DNA of 64,000 nt. Origin: Apostichopus japonicus (lineage: Eukaryota; Echinodermata; Holothuroidea; Aspidochirotida; Stichopodidae). The stretch covers positions 8,027,501-8,091,500 of the forward strand of contig NC_092581.1 of the NCBI RefSeq assembly GCF_037975245.1, read 5' to 3'. Both the position numbers and the translations under genes were made by a program. The notes below the pieces were generated by a model. The model saw only the letters and a list, made by a program, of their open reading frames with translations, was not told the origin of the DNA and did no database searches. Of this stretch, positions 1 to 13,469 are shown piece after piece; the first letter of the stretch is position 1; every line of letters starts with the position of its first letter.

Positions 1-183
1 CCTTAAATAATTTGGTGTTTAGTCAGACAGTGGGGTACATTCGTCTGTGATGTTCATTTGTAGTTCAGTGGGGATGAGGATTGGATGATCTACTACCTGT
101 CTATTCATTGACCTGTTGACAGACATCTTATTTTATTTTATTTTCAAGACTTTGCAATGTCATTATATTTATTTGTCTCACAG

Positions 184-3100
184 ACATGTTGAAGCCGAGC
201 GAGAGAAGCAAGATGTCAAGTCAGCATCAATTAGAGTGTGTAACCGTGACGAGGAATCCAAGACTATGCATGTAAGTATCCTTCTTGATAGCTCCCTCAG
301 ACTACCTGGCTTTATACAAGATATACTTCAAGGATATCAGTGCTGGTCACAAATTGTAGTTTCTATTTCCAAAAGTATTCAAAAGTGCTCCCCTGTAGAT
401 CCTTATAATAAATATTTAGAGTTGTTAAACTAGACAATTAAATATTACAGTGAGGGGAAGGAACCTTTAGTGTGGCACTAAAGTATCTTTGGAAATAAGA
501 TCACAGGTGACCATTATTTGATATTCTAGCATATATATACTGTAGTGTTCGACCGATAATCGGTTAGACAATCGGCATCGGGCCGATTATCAGACAATCG
601 GTAAATAATCGGCATCGGCAAAATCCATTGCGCTACCGATTATTTGGAACCGATTATTACGTTCCACATAAAGGATTGTATTTTTCCGCGCTTTTGATAC
701 ACAACAACCAAAACAGGAGAAAAATTTTTATCTTTCGATTCAATGCTATTAATAGCCGGGGAAGGTGCGCTAATCTACCGTGTAACGGTACCGCAAGTCC
801 CTCACGCGAGTTTGTACAAATGCTGTTCGATGCACTATCCAGTTATGGCAGTTAACATTATGCAGTATACCCGCGTAACAACATACAGTATACCCGTGAT
901 AAGCTTAGGGGACGACGTATAGTTTTTTGCTTCGATTGTTACATCTAACAAAACCACCTGTCATCATGTTAAACGATTGATAAGAAAGATTAATTATCTA
1001 TACTAAATAAAAACACCAAATCAATATACTTTTGAACCACTTTGGGCTTTGGCCATTTCACCGTAGGTGAAAACTGAAAAGTGAAGACAATAACATTAGG
1101 CTTTGTTCATTGTGAGATCTACGTACATTAGGCTAGTCTGGCTGAAGAACGGTTGAGCTTCAGAACTGTTAAGTTTGAAAATGCGCCCAAGATTTTACAA
1201 ATGACATAAAATGATGAAATCAAGGCTCCAAATACTACTAAAAATCCCTAAACACGTTTGGCGACAGTCCTCAGTATTTCTACAGCATTACATTATTTTA
1301 TGATTAGGCAAACATTCTTACGCATATTTTTGCGAAAAACCCGAAGCAACTTTTTCCAATGCCGCATGTACCATATGTGCTAAGTTGCTAACAGTAACCA
1401 AACTCCTTACCGCAACCGACTAAAAGCAAGTCTGATTTCCAGTGACACGCCGCGACAAAGTCAATGGGACTTTAGTGTGCGAATTCTCCCACATGTAGTT
1501 AAGTCAATGGAGAGGCGCCATTGACTTACTGTGTGAGATCGTTTGAAACAACGTTCCTTCGATCGGAAATGTTACCGCGCAGATGGAATCATTGAAAACT
1601 TGAAGCAAACGTTCGGGATTGTTTAATTTTTGATAATAAAATAAAATTGTTAGCAAACTGCTTATCCACTAAAAAGCCTGTGTAAGAATATGTTTTAAGT
1701 AATGTGGCGTTACATTTCGATCCTGCTAGGATCGAAACGTCAGGCCAACTTACTCTTACTAGTCATAGGCCTACACATTATATTTCATATCAAATTATAT
1801 TTCAATATCAGCTAACGAAATAACGAATATTTTATTTACGTGCGATAAACTTTTTACTTTAGTTACGTTGGAGTTGCAACACTGATAATGGTTCTAATAG
1901 CAGTTGTAAAAGCTGTCCCTAACTTTTTCGTTTTTCATTTCGGAGCCAATGGCTACTATTTTCCCCCTTCTGTAGTCTGTACAATACTGTGTTGTGGCGG
2001 GATTGCAATATTGCGACTCCTCGTTATAATCGTACATCGCCCTATCTATGTATAACAGTGTTCTTCACTTGCTCCATTAATCTTTACTGTGAAAAGTTAA
2101 GTCGTTCATTTACATCTTTGATTGTATTGGCCTAGAAGTTGGTAATCATGCATAACACTAAATCATACATTAGGCCAGTTCCACGAAAATTTTGAAATAA
2201 TCGGTAATCGGTAATCGGCAATCGGCCGATTGTCACAGGAATTAATCGGTAATCGGTAAAACCGATTGTCATACAATCGGTCGAACACTAATATACTGTT
2301 GACCTGCATTGCTGGTACTTTCAGCTTTTTCTACACACCACCTAATGAGACATTCTCTCAGTTGTTCTGAATTTGTTTCTTATTGAAGTCACTTTCCATT
2401 TTCAATATCAAAAGTTATTCCTGACCTGTGCTGCTCTCTGTCATACAGTCATAAATATGTCTATTAAAAGCTTCTTTGTATTCAAAGTAATGAATCTGTG
2501 GAAACATCTGGTTTGCTAGTTATAATAAATGGATACTCTTGTAGGACTCCCTCCCACCTAGTCAATAACTCTGCTTGGCCTGGCTCTGTTGGTTGTCTGG
2601 GTGAGGAGTACAATATACAGTTGCTTTTTGTTTATTCTTAATCTTTGATATGATGATACGTAAGCCCCCTTGAGAGATAATGCAGAGATTGTCAGTTGAA
2701 AGAGACACTCTACTTTATCCTGTGAGGTTTGGAGACTAGCAATTAAATAATAAAGACAAAAACAGGTACATAAACTATATATTCTCAACTAAGTAGCACT
2801 TAGTCTAGTCTTTGAAATCTCAATGAATGTTAGCTTTCTGACTGGGGACTGTAAATCATTGACTTGCCCTCATGTGATTGCAGTCTGAAGGAGGAAGAGT
2901 CTTATGTAATGATGACAATGGTAGTCGCATGTTTCTTAAAATACTGTCTATAAGTATAATAGAATAATATGACCTATTGTACTCCTTGCTTGATGAGTAT
3001 TATAGGGGGCATCATTGCACTCAAAAGAAGAACCAAAGCTGGACATAAACTGTATTGTTTTACTCTCCAATCCCTGCCTCTATTCCCCCTGTTGAGAGGT

Positions 3101-6100
3101 TAGAGCAGAGAACAATTTCTCCCATAGATTGTAGAAGATGAATCTTTGGATGGATTGGTTTTGGTATTTCTTTATATTTTGTTGTTGTTGTCTTACTTTC
3201 AGAATAAAACATTCCAAGTGGAGTACAATCAGACTTCCAAGGATGTGCTAGCATTGGCCATGCAAAACTTCAGCTTGCCGCAAGACCAAGTTGAAGGCTA
3301 CCAGCTATGGGTGCAATCCGGTAAAGAGGAGGACCTTTATCCTCTGATTGGTGAGTCTGGGAGTAAGATAACATCAAGAGGAGAGAATAATGTGGTATTC
3401 ACCTGACTTATGTCCCTTTCATACCCCCCAACCAACCCCACCCCACCCCCACCAATAGCTTATAAAGTGGGGCAATAGGTGCTCAGTTGGTTTCTTAAAC
3501 CTTGACGGAGCAAGGAGGGATGGGTATGTAAGTTAAGTTGCAATTTAGCTTAGAAAATCAAGTCAGATACTCATATCAGCCTGTATATCTCAGTGTTTAC
3601 ATACTCTGTGCATGCACCATTGCATGTTGTCATATAACAATCAATCATCTCAGGCTTCCATTGCTGCTACTACAGAGGATTTAATAAGTGGATTGTTGTT
3701 ATCTTGTTTCCATCAGGACATGAGTACCCTCACTCCATCAAGATGAACCACACACGGGATGCTGCCCTCCATCGTGAAGATATGTACTTTCCAGGTGACA
3801 TTGAACAGCTCTCCTCGACAGAGAATGAACTCAGAGGCTATCAGTGCCAGTTTATACTGAGGAGGAAAGGCCAATCCAGTACCGGTATCAGCCTAGGTAC
3901 TTAAACGTTTGCTCTTTCTAAGGATTTTATGGAAAGACATTAAATCTGGAGTGGGACTGAACCTCTTTGACGTCAGTGATAGAGATTGCATCTTTGCTCT
4001 GTTTACTAAAGAAAAATATTCAGATACTTTTCACTTTATAATAAGGGAGCCATTTGTGATAGTAGAAAAGGATCTATGGTTGGTTATGATTGACGCAATT
4101 AAACATCTCTAAAGATTATTGTAACAAAAGTTCAATTACTGAGAAATTCCTAAGTTGAGTTTGGCCATGACTCCCTTTCAACTTTGACAAAATTGGTACA
4201 AGTACAAGATTTCTTCTTAAGGAAGAACTAAGATTTGAGATAATTAGACTAGGGAGGTAGGGCTTGGATCTTGCTACCTTCGATGATCTGAAAAGTATTT
4301 ATCTACCATAAATTAAAAGAAATCTCTAAAAGACATGAAACAATCACATGAATAAAACTGTCATAAGCTTCATTAGCACATGTTTTGCTATGTTTTAATG
4401 ATAATTTTATTCTTTTTTGTTCTCATATAGACACAGCAGGAATTCAGCGGAGGTTGAGGAAGAATAAAAAATCTCCTTTCAAGTTAAACTTCAGGAGAAG
4501 CCTTTCAGGCAAAGTGTCATCATCCAGTCCTTCAGAATCGCAGTAAGTATTATCAATAAATGTGAACATTTACTGCTTCATGACGTGTTAGAGGTGGTCT
4601 TTGACTAGGTGATGCAATCACTGGTGATCCATCACCATAAGGGTTATCACCATGGATACATAAAGGTATACAAGTTGAGGGTATGTTAACCATTAATTGC
4701 AACTGTACAATTGCAATAATAATAATAACATCAGTCAATAGTTGCAATGTCATGAAATGAAACATATCAAGTTAATATCAAGAGAAATTTAATTTTATAC
4801 TATGACAAAGAATTAAAACATATATGTATTTCATTATCTCTTTCAGGCTGTTTGGGAAATCTCTTAGTGTCATTTGTCCTGAGAGTGAACCTCCCCAACC
4901 GATCCTAGATTTGCTGGCTAACATTTACAACAATGGTCCTTTCACACATGGCATATTCCGAAAGTCAGCAAATGCCCGAGTTACGAGGGAGCTTAAAGCC
5001 CAACTGAATGCCGGTGAACAGTGCGACCTGACAGATATTCATGTTTCTGCTGCAGCATCTATGCTCATGGTATGTCTATCTGTATGTTTGCATTGATCGC
5101 TAAGTAACACTTCAACACTTCACTTCAACACTTCTGGTTGTTTCATCGCCATAAGTTATTCATTCCTAGTTAAAGCACTGACCAGATAGCACTAGTGCTC
5201 TTCTAAAGTTTGTCAAGCTGCCAGTTGTCGTAAGGAGTCTAAGGACCAATGAGTGTTTTGGAGATTGTTTTTATCCTGGCAGTATCATCACAAGCAATGC
5301 TTTGTAACCTGTTCCAGAGCATTTTGCAGAGTGAATTTAAGCTTCAAGAAGAAATTAACAGCAGATTGGTCATCATGACTAACCTAGAAACTACTTTCTC
5401 TAGTAACCTGAAATTCAATAAAAGTAAACTTATATCTAAAACCATTCGGAGTTGATGCTTAGCCCAGTTCTAGTTTTGGATAGCAAATGGTGTGAATGAG
5501 CTATTGTTCATACAAATTTGTCATCATAAACCTACGGGAAGGGCAAAAAGCAAAGTGGCCGTAGATTCTTCAGATTTGTGCAAAACCTTTATCTTGTAAA
5601 AACAGAAAACTAAACTTGAGATGTGTTTGGGAACCCTTTTCTAATTTTCTTTCTTGGTGACCTTTCATAACAGGACTTCCTCCGGAATCTCCCAGACTGT
5701 ATTTTCACAGGTCAACTGTACAATCAATGGGTTCTGGTCAATCAGCTCACAGACCCAAGTGAGAAAATTAACAAGGTCAAAAGGTGAGTACAGTGATTTT
5801 ACTTCAATTATTCATCGGTCTATATTTTCCTTTTGTTCCTGTTATTTGGGTAACCCTATGGCCAGAAGTGGCTTTGTAGTCGATAACTTTCATGAGAAAT
5901 AAAAGAAGATGTTCGGATACCTGTAGTTAGTATTTTGGTCAAATTAAGTCACAATTAGGTTTAATTTCTTTCAGGATTTAAACAATCAAAACTAGAGCAT
6001 TTTGCAAGACTGAAAGGCTGCTTGCACCTTACAGTAGGTTCAGGGACGTGCCTCCCTTTTGACCCAGTTCCCCTAAAAGCCCACTGCTATTGTGTTGTGA

Positions 6101-9100
6101 AACTCCCTCTTGCCCATAGTGTGACTGAAGATGTTTTTAAGGTTGCTTCAAACAAACTGTTTCTTATGCTTCAGAGTGTCATCCACTGTTGCCCTCTTTT
6201 CATATCCTCTTCCATCACATCAAAGATAAGGGACATATTTCTAACGTCCGTGGTTTTTTCACAACCCAACTAGAGAACCAAGCCATGCTGCAGTGTAGCC
6301 AAGACAATCTTAGCTATGTTCTATTACTGCATGTTGCAAAGCTTTAGACTCTGCTTGAATTTGTCACTAAGAAGATACTTTTCTCTTTGTTTTTGTTCAG
6401 CATTCTCAGCCAGCTACCAGAGGCCAATGTCAATCTTCTGCGGTACATCTTTTGTATCTTCCATCACATTACTCTCAACTCAGGTGAAAACGACATGAAC
6501 CATACTAACCTGGCCATCTGTACCTCTCCAAGTATGATATGGCCACCCCTCTCAGCTGGTGCTCTTGCTCAGGTAAGCACACAGCAAAACCCTTGCAAAG
6601 GATGCCGGTATGGAAGTTGTACTTGGGACCCATAGGCTCTTAAACAAAATTTAGTTTTGTATAAAGGACAAGAATGTAAATGTTTGGTTGTCTGTGAACC
6701 CGCCTCACCTTGCCTTTCATTCCTGTTCTTCCTCTCAGGTGTCTAAGTCCACTACTGTTTATGATATTGTAACAATTCAGGAGGAACTATTCCCTAGATT
6801 GCTTAGAATTGCTTTGTATTGATAGGTTTTTAAGCAGATAAGCTTTTCTTGTTAAAGAGTACATGACTACAACAATTGACCTTTGCATTTCCCTTGCATT
6901 TCGGCAGGCACAGTCCACCAAAGAAAGCCCCCAGTTGTTGCAATTCCTTATCAAACACTGTTTGGAGATATTTGGGGCCGAGATGGAGAGTCTGTTTGGG
7001 CCTGCACCAGTCAGGAAAGAGACTGTCTGCGCATTGGATTCTGGTGGTGATTCAGACGGAGCCTTCAGTAGGAGAAACGGATCATCTATGGACAGTATCG
7101 AACAAGAATTTGGTGACGACTTTGAGCCAAATAACAATGCCCACCTGAAAAAGTGGGGCGGTTACGGGACCCCTCAACCTCTTGTTTCACCATCGTCATT
7201 AAGCCGTGACTCTGGTATTACATCGAGCGACAACCAGATCTACCCGGACTCGGACAATACAGACACCACCGACTCTGGTGTCAACTCTCAGGAAAAGCTG
7301 AATACAATTCTCAATAGTTCTGCAAATCGGCGGAGGTTTAACCAAAACGAGGGTTATTTAACTTCTGAGGATGTAATGTTAGCTCCTACTAGGAGAGCAA
7401 GGACTGGGTCAGACCCGTCAATAGTATCTCCTGAAGTTGGGAGAAGGTTACTGATGTCTGGTCAAACTGGTGGCAGTGGCGAAAATATTAGCCCAGAGAC
7501 TTTGAAATTTATTGAAGATGTTAGTAAGGAAAGCAAATCAACACTTCTTTTGCCAGCGCAATCTCCTAGAGTACTGCAGGAGGATCTCACTCCTCCTTCT
7601 GGGTATCATCCCTCCAGTCGTTTTCGTACGAGTGCCCTCTCTCCATCCTCAACCTCAAAGTCTTCCAGTTTAGAACAAATGCCACAGGGCTCTTTGACTG
7701 CAACAGATTCCAAAGCTAGTCATGTTTACAGTCGGAGAGTGTCGGCTCCAAATATGCCATCTGCTGCAGAACAGTCCTTTCCCAATCGCCTGTCGACTAC
7801 CAGACAAAGTGCTTCATCGGTTTCCTCATCATCTTCGGGACGTCTCAGTGATGGCCAATCTTCAGGTTCAACTGAAAAATTGTATCACGGTCAGTCACAT
7901 ATGCTGCGAACAGATGGAGCTCAAAAAGCAAGCGATGTCGTATACTATCTTCCCGCCAGTGAACATTCATCCAAACATACTTCTAATAAAACGTTATCTC
8001 CGAGGGGTTCCAAGGCTTCTAGGTCATCTAGTTTCATGAAAGCTCTTACTCCTGAGAGCAGACAAGTTTCTCATGCCCGTGCTGCCAAGCCGCACAGGCC
8101 GTATCAAACTAGTCAAGGGAGGCACAGTGACATCCCTGAGGCTACTCCCCCTTCTGAATTCTTTCCCAAGGACGCCATGAGATATTCTTTACCTAGTCAG
8201 GATATTGACAAGAACATGAAAACAATTGAGGAATATTCTGAGAACCAGGAATCTCAAAGAACTGCTGAAAATGGCATTAATCCTCGAATGGAGGCCACTC
8301 TTCCAAACAGCGCACCTCCTCCCCCATATAGAGCGGCAGTGAATAGAAGGCCTCAGTTTAAGCAATCCCATTCTATGGATGCCGATCATATGGTACAGGA
8401 GAAGAGCAATAGCCTATCTGTGGATGAACCTAAGCGGTTATCTGCACCAGAAAGGGTGATGCCTGTTGAGAGACAGAGGTCAAAGGTCAAAGATCGTAGA
8501 CAGGTAGTAGGCATCTTTATTCATGATTCTGAGTCTAGTGATGATGAGATCAGTGACTTAGAGAATCTCAGACTTCAGAGATCTTTGAGTGGGTCAGTTA
8601 CGGGTCATTCAAAGCCCCGTCAGGTCAGGAGGTCATCCAGTGACAGTAAAGCGTCGGCCCGTCGTGTTTCCTCTACCTCCGGAGATAAATCTAAGCAGTA
8701 CATGCAAACAAGTCAACTGTTTTATGGCCAGGATGCTGTTTTCCAGGATCAATCCACTGATAGGAGTACCCCAACCAGCTCTACTTCTGGCTCAGATAGA
8801 ACAGTGACCTCATCAGAAGTCAACAACAGGCAAAGGCATGGAAGGCGGAGTCCAGAAAAGACTCTCAACCAATCAAATCAATCAACTGTTTCATCACCTC
8901 GTAGGACCCACCCCACTTCTCATGACCACTCTCATCAGCCAGGTTACCCCAGGGATTCAAGATGTGGTGCCAAGGAGCGAGTGAGTCCAGCCAATGGACT
9001 GCGAAGGTCACTAGATAGAGATACTCTGAATGAAAAAGTCAAAGCACATTGGCAAAGTTCAAGGAAGGGGGATAGTTTTGATTCTGGTACGGCTGCTGAT

Positions 9101-9142
9101 GAATATGCAAATATGGATTTTGATGATGAGTCCTATGTTTAG
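184..9142 (+). CDS. ARHGAP20: ARHGAP20-like Rho GTPase-activating protein, 5' end outside window
   Basis: Eight exons seen: 184-271, 3203-3350, 3717-3896, 4431-4542, 4847-5069, 5674-5783, 6401-6572 and 6908-9142. All have AG/GT borders and the frame is continuous through every junction, giving about 1,089 residues. Exons 1-3 look like the Ras-associating (RA) region. Exons 5-7 form the RhoGAP domain: it opens LFGKSLSVIC, has the arginine finger in GPFTHGIFRKSAN and the later NLAICTSPSMIWPP helix. The 2.2-kb last exon encodes a long Ser-rich, low-complexity tail ending in an acidic DFDDESYV. Family knowledge: such proteins speed GTP hydrolysis by Rho-type GTPases, and ARHGAP20 acts downstream of Rap1. 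The usual N-terminal PH domain is not in view and should lie to the left. Orthology to ARHGAP20 rather than a close paralogue is inferred from domain order and RhoGAP wording. Confidence 0.88.
543..2290. mobile_element. hAT-like non-autonomous DNA transposon in the ARHGAP20-like intron
   Basis: Terminal inverted repeats start TAGTGTTCGACCGAT at both ends. The flanks carry an identical 8-bp direct repeat, ATATACTG, at 535-542 and 2291-2298, which is the expected target-site duplication of a hAT element. Both ends are built from short AATCGG/CCGATT repeats reading in opposite directions, so each end can fold on itself. The 1.75-kb body has no convincing transposase; the only open stretch (628-855) is short and includes terminal repeat. 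It lies wholly in the intron between the first two visible exons. Confidence 0.85.
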
Positions 9143-10854
9143 TTCAGACATCACTAATATGATGTCATACATACAGGCAAACAGCTGTAAAGTAACATTG
9201 TTGTCAGTCATATTTAAGGTTGATCACAGAGAGTTTGAAAGGGTTGGCTGCATTTTTCCACCAATGTTATTGGTGAAGCTTATTTCTTCTGTTTTGTTTC
9301 TCAGAAATCCTTAAAGATCAGAGAGTTAAAATTCAGTGTCTTGTTCCACATATTTACAGAAATATATCTGCACATGAAATCTTTCTTGTTTTTGAATATC
9401 ACCAAGTACAAGAAATGTTAGAATTTATTGACCTCAGTGGATAAAAAAAACCTTCATAGCTCTTAAATTTAGCCATAAATCTTGCCAGTAACTGTAAAAA
9501 GGACAGCACATTATTCAGTTTGGAATATAATCAGGGTTCTGTTCTTCTAGAAATATGTGTCTTGTGACCAGACAGGTATACAGCATTTAAGTCAGATAAT
9601 GTCTGAGAAGTTAGCATACCATGAGCAGAGTAACTTTTTCTTAACCTTCCTTTGTTTAGAAGGTCTCACTTTAGGAAGGGAAGACGTTAATGATGTCGAA
9701 CCTGTTTCCCATAACAACATTCTTTGATTTATCTTGATTCTACTGAAAATCATTCAGCTTTTGGGAATTTCATTTGGAAGTTGAACAAAGTTCCAGTACT
9801 TTTATTTCTTCTGGCCTTGTACAACTTCAATCCAGTGAGATCCTTTTAGCCATAGGAATGTTGGGGTTAATTGACTTCATATTTGTTCACTCTTTTCTTA
9901 TTTTTAATTTTATCAAAGTTAAGAGAGACAGGTTGCATTACTTTTTCTGATTTAAAGATGAACACATTCCTCCGAAAATATTTGACCATAATAGTCTCTT
10001 TTTTGGATTATTACTTTTCTCTGCCTCATTCAAACAAAAGATTGTCAATATTTTTTCATTCACAAAAAATATTAAGTAGTGGGTTCTTGTTGAATAACAA
10101 ATGTGTTCAGGAGGTTTGAAATAGAGAAGTTATAAAATTGGCAAGGAAAGGGTGGATTCATTTCTGGTTTTAGCATTTAACACATTTTATCTACCTCATT
10201 GTAATATTTACCAATATTTTATAAGATTTGCAAAATACCTTACATTGCATTAATATGTATAAATACAATATAACACTACATGTCAAAATGCTGTAAGATA
10301 TGTGTGTCTAATGAATTTTACTTTATTCATAATTCATGCTGTTTGTCAATATGCATATCTTGAATTGTTTTTATGTTATATGCTACAGTTTCACATGGTG
10401 CTATCAACTTGCTGTAATTGATAACACATATATCTCAAATTGTTCTTGTATTGGGTACATTGAGAATCTTTGCAGTGGGTAGCAAAAAATAATAATTTGC
10501 TTTTTAACATTCAGTGAACAGACCAATTCTTTGTATTTTTTTTAGCTCATTACATACCATAGTGTATAGAACTTGCCATGATATAATTTTACACTTTTAC
10601 TGAGGTTGTTTCAAATGTAGAATATATATATACTTTTGTCTTGCAGATTTCAGAGTTACATTATAGTAAAAGACAACTAAGTTTATACTCTGCTTTGAAA
10701 GGAGAAGTTGTGCAAGGAACATTTATTCCAAACAAACATTGCATTTGTACTTTCATAAGCTCATCGATAAACAGACCAAACTATGAATATTCATTATATA
10801 ATTATAAAAAAATTTAAAAAAAACAGTTGTCAATCTGCAAGACTGATAAATTTA

Positions 10855-11178
10855 GAATGTTATATCATTATGTGCATAGACTCAGCTGTTGAATGTTATA
10901 TCATTATGTGCATAGACTCAGCTGTTGAATGTTATATCATTATGTGCATAGACTCAGCTGTTGAATGTTATATCATTATGTGCATAGACTCAGCTGTTGA
11001 ATGTTATATCATTATGTGCATAGACTCAGCTGTTGAATGTTATATCATTATGTGCATAGACTCAGCTGTTGAATGTTATATCATTATGTGCATAGACTCA
11101 GCTGTTGAATGTTATATCATTATGTGCATAGACTCAGCTGTTGAATGTTATATCATTAATGTGCATAGACTCAGCTGC
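10855..11178 (+). repeat. 36-bp minisatellite, nine copies
   Basis: Units begin GAATGTTATATCATTATG and end with a CAGCTGTT-type tail, repeated head to tail with almost no divergence; the last copy has an extra A and a T-to-C change. Because 36 is a multiple of three, the array is open in frame as a 12-residue repeat. That is best read as a by-product, since it lies beyond the stop codon of the upstream gene and has no splice context. Confidence 0.95.
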
Positions 11179-12092
11179 TGATAAGATCAAGGTTTAATAG
11201 ATTGATGCGATCAATGCTTTGCACTCATACGGGTGGGGGTGGGGTAAATATTGGATGTAATATGAATATTAAAGACCCATAACAATACAGCTCATTAGTA
11301 AATCAAATATTTCTGCTTTTGAGTGATGACAAACATGAAGAAGAAGTTATATCATTTTGAACAATTCCATTATTCTTTTTGCATGTAACTAATTTAAATG
11401 CAAAGAAAATATCAGGGTGTCAAAATTTTCCAAATGGAATGACATAATTGATTATTAGGTAATAAGCATCCATTCGATGATGAATGTCTAGCTTAATTGC
11501 AGTCTTTGTTCGAGTAAGACTTGGTAGGAGTTGATAAACTTGTTGATGAAATGTAAAGTGCTGCTTTAAAGAGTATAAGATGCAGTGTTTTAGCTGCAAA
11601 TGACATTACTGCTATATCAAGTTAGGACCTAGACAACATTTGACTGCAATCCTTGTGTCTATTTATTTATTCCACCAAGGGAGTTTACACTATTTCAAGT
11701 TCTCCTCTGGTTCCATTGCAGTGCTTTCTGTAGTTACTGCCAATCTCTTTGACTTGTAATGTAATAACAGTGTGAGCTTCTTAATTAGCCAGCTGACTGG
11801 AACTATGATGTGTCAAGTATTGGGTAGTACATCAGTTGTTAATGGGTTTTTAAGGTTATAAGAGAATTCAAAAATTCTGTAGAAAAGTTGTTCTTTTGAA
11901 CATTTTCATATTAAGAACTTAAAATTATAAGAAGAGCTTCTTGTCTGTCATTGTTGTAGATGGCAGGAAATGTGAACAACAGGTATTTTAGATGCTGGCT
12001 CTTGAAACAATACAGAGGTTATCAATATTCCAAGGAATTCAAACGTCCAAGGTGTTTTTTCCATTCATTGGAAGGAGGTTCTTCTTTATTTG

Positions 12093-12312
12093 AGGGGTGG
12101 GGTGGGGTGTGGATGCAGAGAGAGATGGGTCCAGTCTGTAGTGGGGTGGGTTGTGGAGGTAGAGAGATGGGTCCAGTATATAGTGGGGGTGGGATGTGGA
12201 GGCAGGGAGAGATGGGTCCAGTCTGTAGTGGGGTGGGGTGTGGAGGCAGGGAGAGATGGGTCCAGTCTGTAGTGGGGTGGGGTGTGGAGGCAGTGAGAGA
12301 TGGGTCCAGTCT
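12093..12312 (+). repeat. G-rich minisatellite, about 45-bp unit, five copies
   Basis: Repeats of a GAGAGATGGGTCCAGTCTGTAG-like unit followed by GGGGTGGG-type runs. Units vary by small indels. Several G-runs per unit give quadruplex potential on the plus strand. Confidence 0.85.
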
Positions 12313-12851
12313 TTACATACAGGATAATTGGATGGAATCAGTGACAGGGGTTCATTGGCATTACTAAGTTTCTTTGATGTATGATAGCTCACTTTCCTCT
12401 CTGCATATGCACAAACTTAGATATTTGAGAGTGTTTTGCTACTATATGTCGACCACTGATCTGTGTTTTCTTTTGTAATCAGGACAAGTGGTCTGTTGTA
12501 ACATTTATTGTATAATAATGCACACTCTTCATCTTTACGATCGAACAGATGTTTACAACCTTGTGTAGATAGATTATATTGTGTCAGTCTGTTCTGTTTT
12601 TCTTCATTTTTTATCTTTTTTTTTTATCTTGTCTATTATGTTTTGGATTGTAAATACACCTGTTTACCACTATAAGAAAGTCAAGAACCACATATTTTTC
12701 TTGTGGAAGGTTGATATTGTCTTTTCTTAACACATATTATTACCACTGTTGCATATTTAACTGTACAGTTGAGCAATAACTCTGGACAGATATTGTATAT
12801 TCACATATATTCTCATTGTTATATAGCAGTATTTATCTCATAAACAGTCTG

Positions 12852-12857
12852 AATAAA
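12852..12857 (+). terminator. Polyadenylation signal AATAAA
   Basis: Canonical hexamer in AT-rich sequence about 3.7 kb after the ARHGAP20-like stop codon, followed by T-rich sequence. No coding signal follows until NudC. Confidence 0.4.
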
Positions 12858-12870
12858 GAAGACAAACAAT

Positions 12871-13465
12871 ATTTATCATTATTTTCTTTTATTATTCTTG
12901 TTTCCTTGGACCATTTTATTACCTGCCAAGGGGGAGGGGGTACACAGTAACATCCCTGCTCCCCCCCCCCCACACACACCCCCTTGTCCAAATGCTTCTT
13001 GTACTATGCTCAAACAATATAAACTTGCAATCGCCCAATCATTCTTTAAATCTGTGTTGTAATGAGTTTGACCTTGATAATGATTTAAGTATGTACCCGA
13101 TTATCCTAATGTAACAAAAAGTATAATTTTTCTGTATAAAGCTCTTTTGAAGAGAGAGCAGAACAGATGCAGTCATGTTGAGGCAAACCTTTGGTCAAAC
13201 TTTCCTTTAGATAAGATGAATTAACCAAATCTGCTGCAAATATTCTCATGTTTGAACTCACTGTATGGTATTACTGCCATTAGGGAAAAACATAACTAAA
13301 CAGAATCTAAATTTATCAAAGCAATGAAACAATTCTGAAAACTTGAAAGTAGGAGACATAAACCCAACCATGATCATTAGCTTATATAGAAATGAGATAT
13401 ATTGAAGAACAGCGCCCCCTAAACAGCTAGGATAAATCTCACTGCATTTGAAAGATATCCTAGCT
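12871..13465. other. Intergenic, no gene seen
   Basis: AT-rich DNA with a poly-C/CA tract near 12960-12980. No splice-bounded exon or repeat boundary was recognised. Confidence 0.5.
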
Positions 13466-13469
13466 TTAA

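Larger units (their letters stand above)
9143..12870 (+). other. 3' UTR of the ARHGAP20-like gene
   Basis: AT-rich non-coding sequence following the stop codon. No splice-bounded coding exon is apparent. It contains a 36-bp and a 45-bp minisatellite. A canonical AATAAA at 12852-12857 is the best end signal. Assignment of the full stretch to the 3' UTR is an inference: an earlier polyadenylation site is possible. Confidence 0.45.

Noticed and set aside
628-855. 75-codon frame inside the 543-2290 element as a transposase fragment
   Set aside because: No transposase motif, and part of it is terminal repeat.
10783-11181. 132-codon frame of 12-residue repeats
   Set aside because: The 36-bp period keeps any stop-free frame open; there is no start context, domain or splice support.
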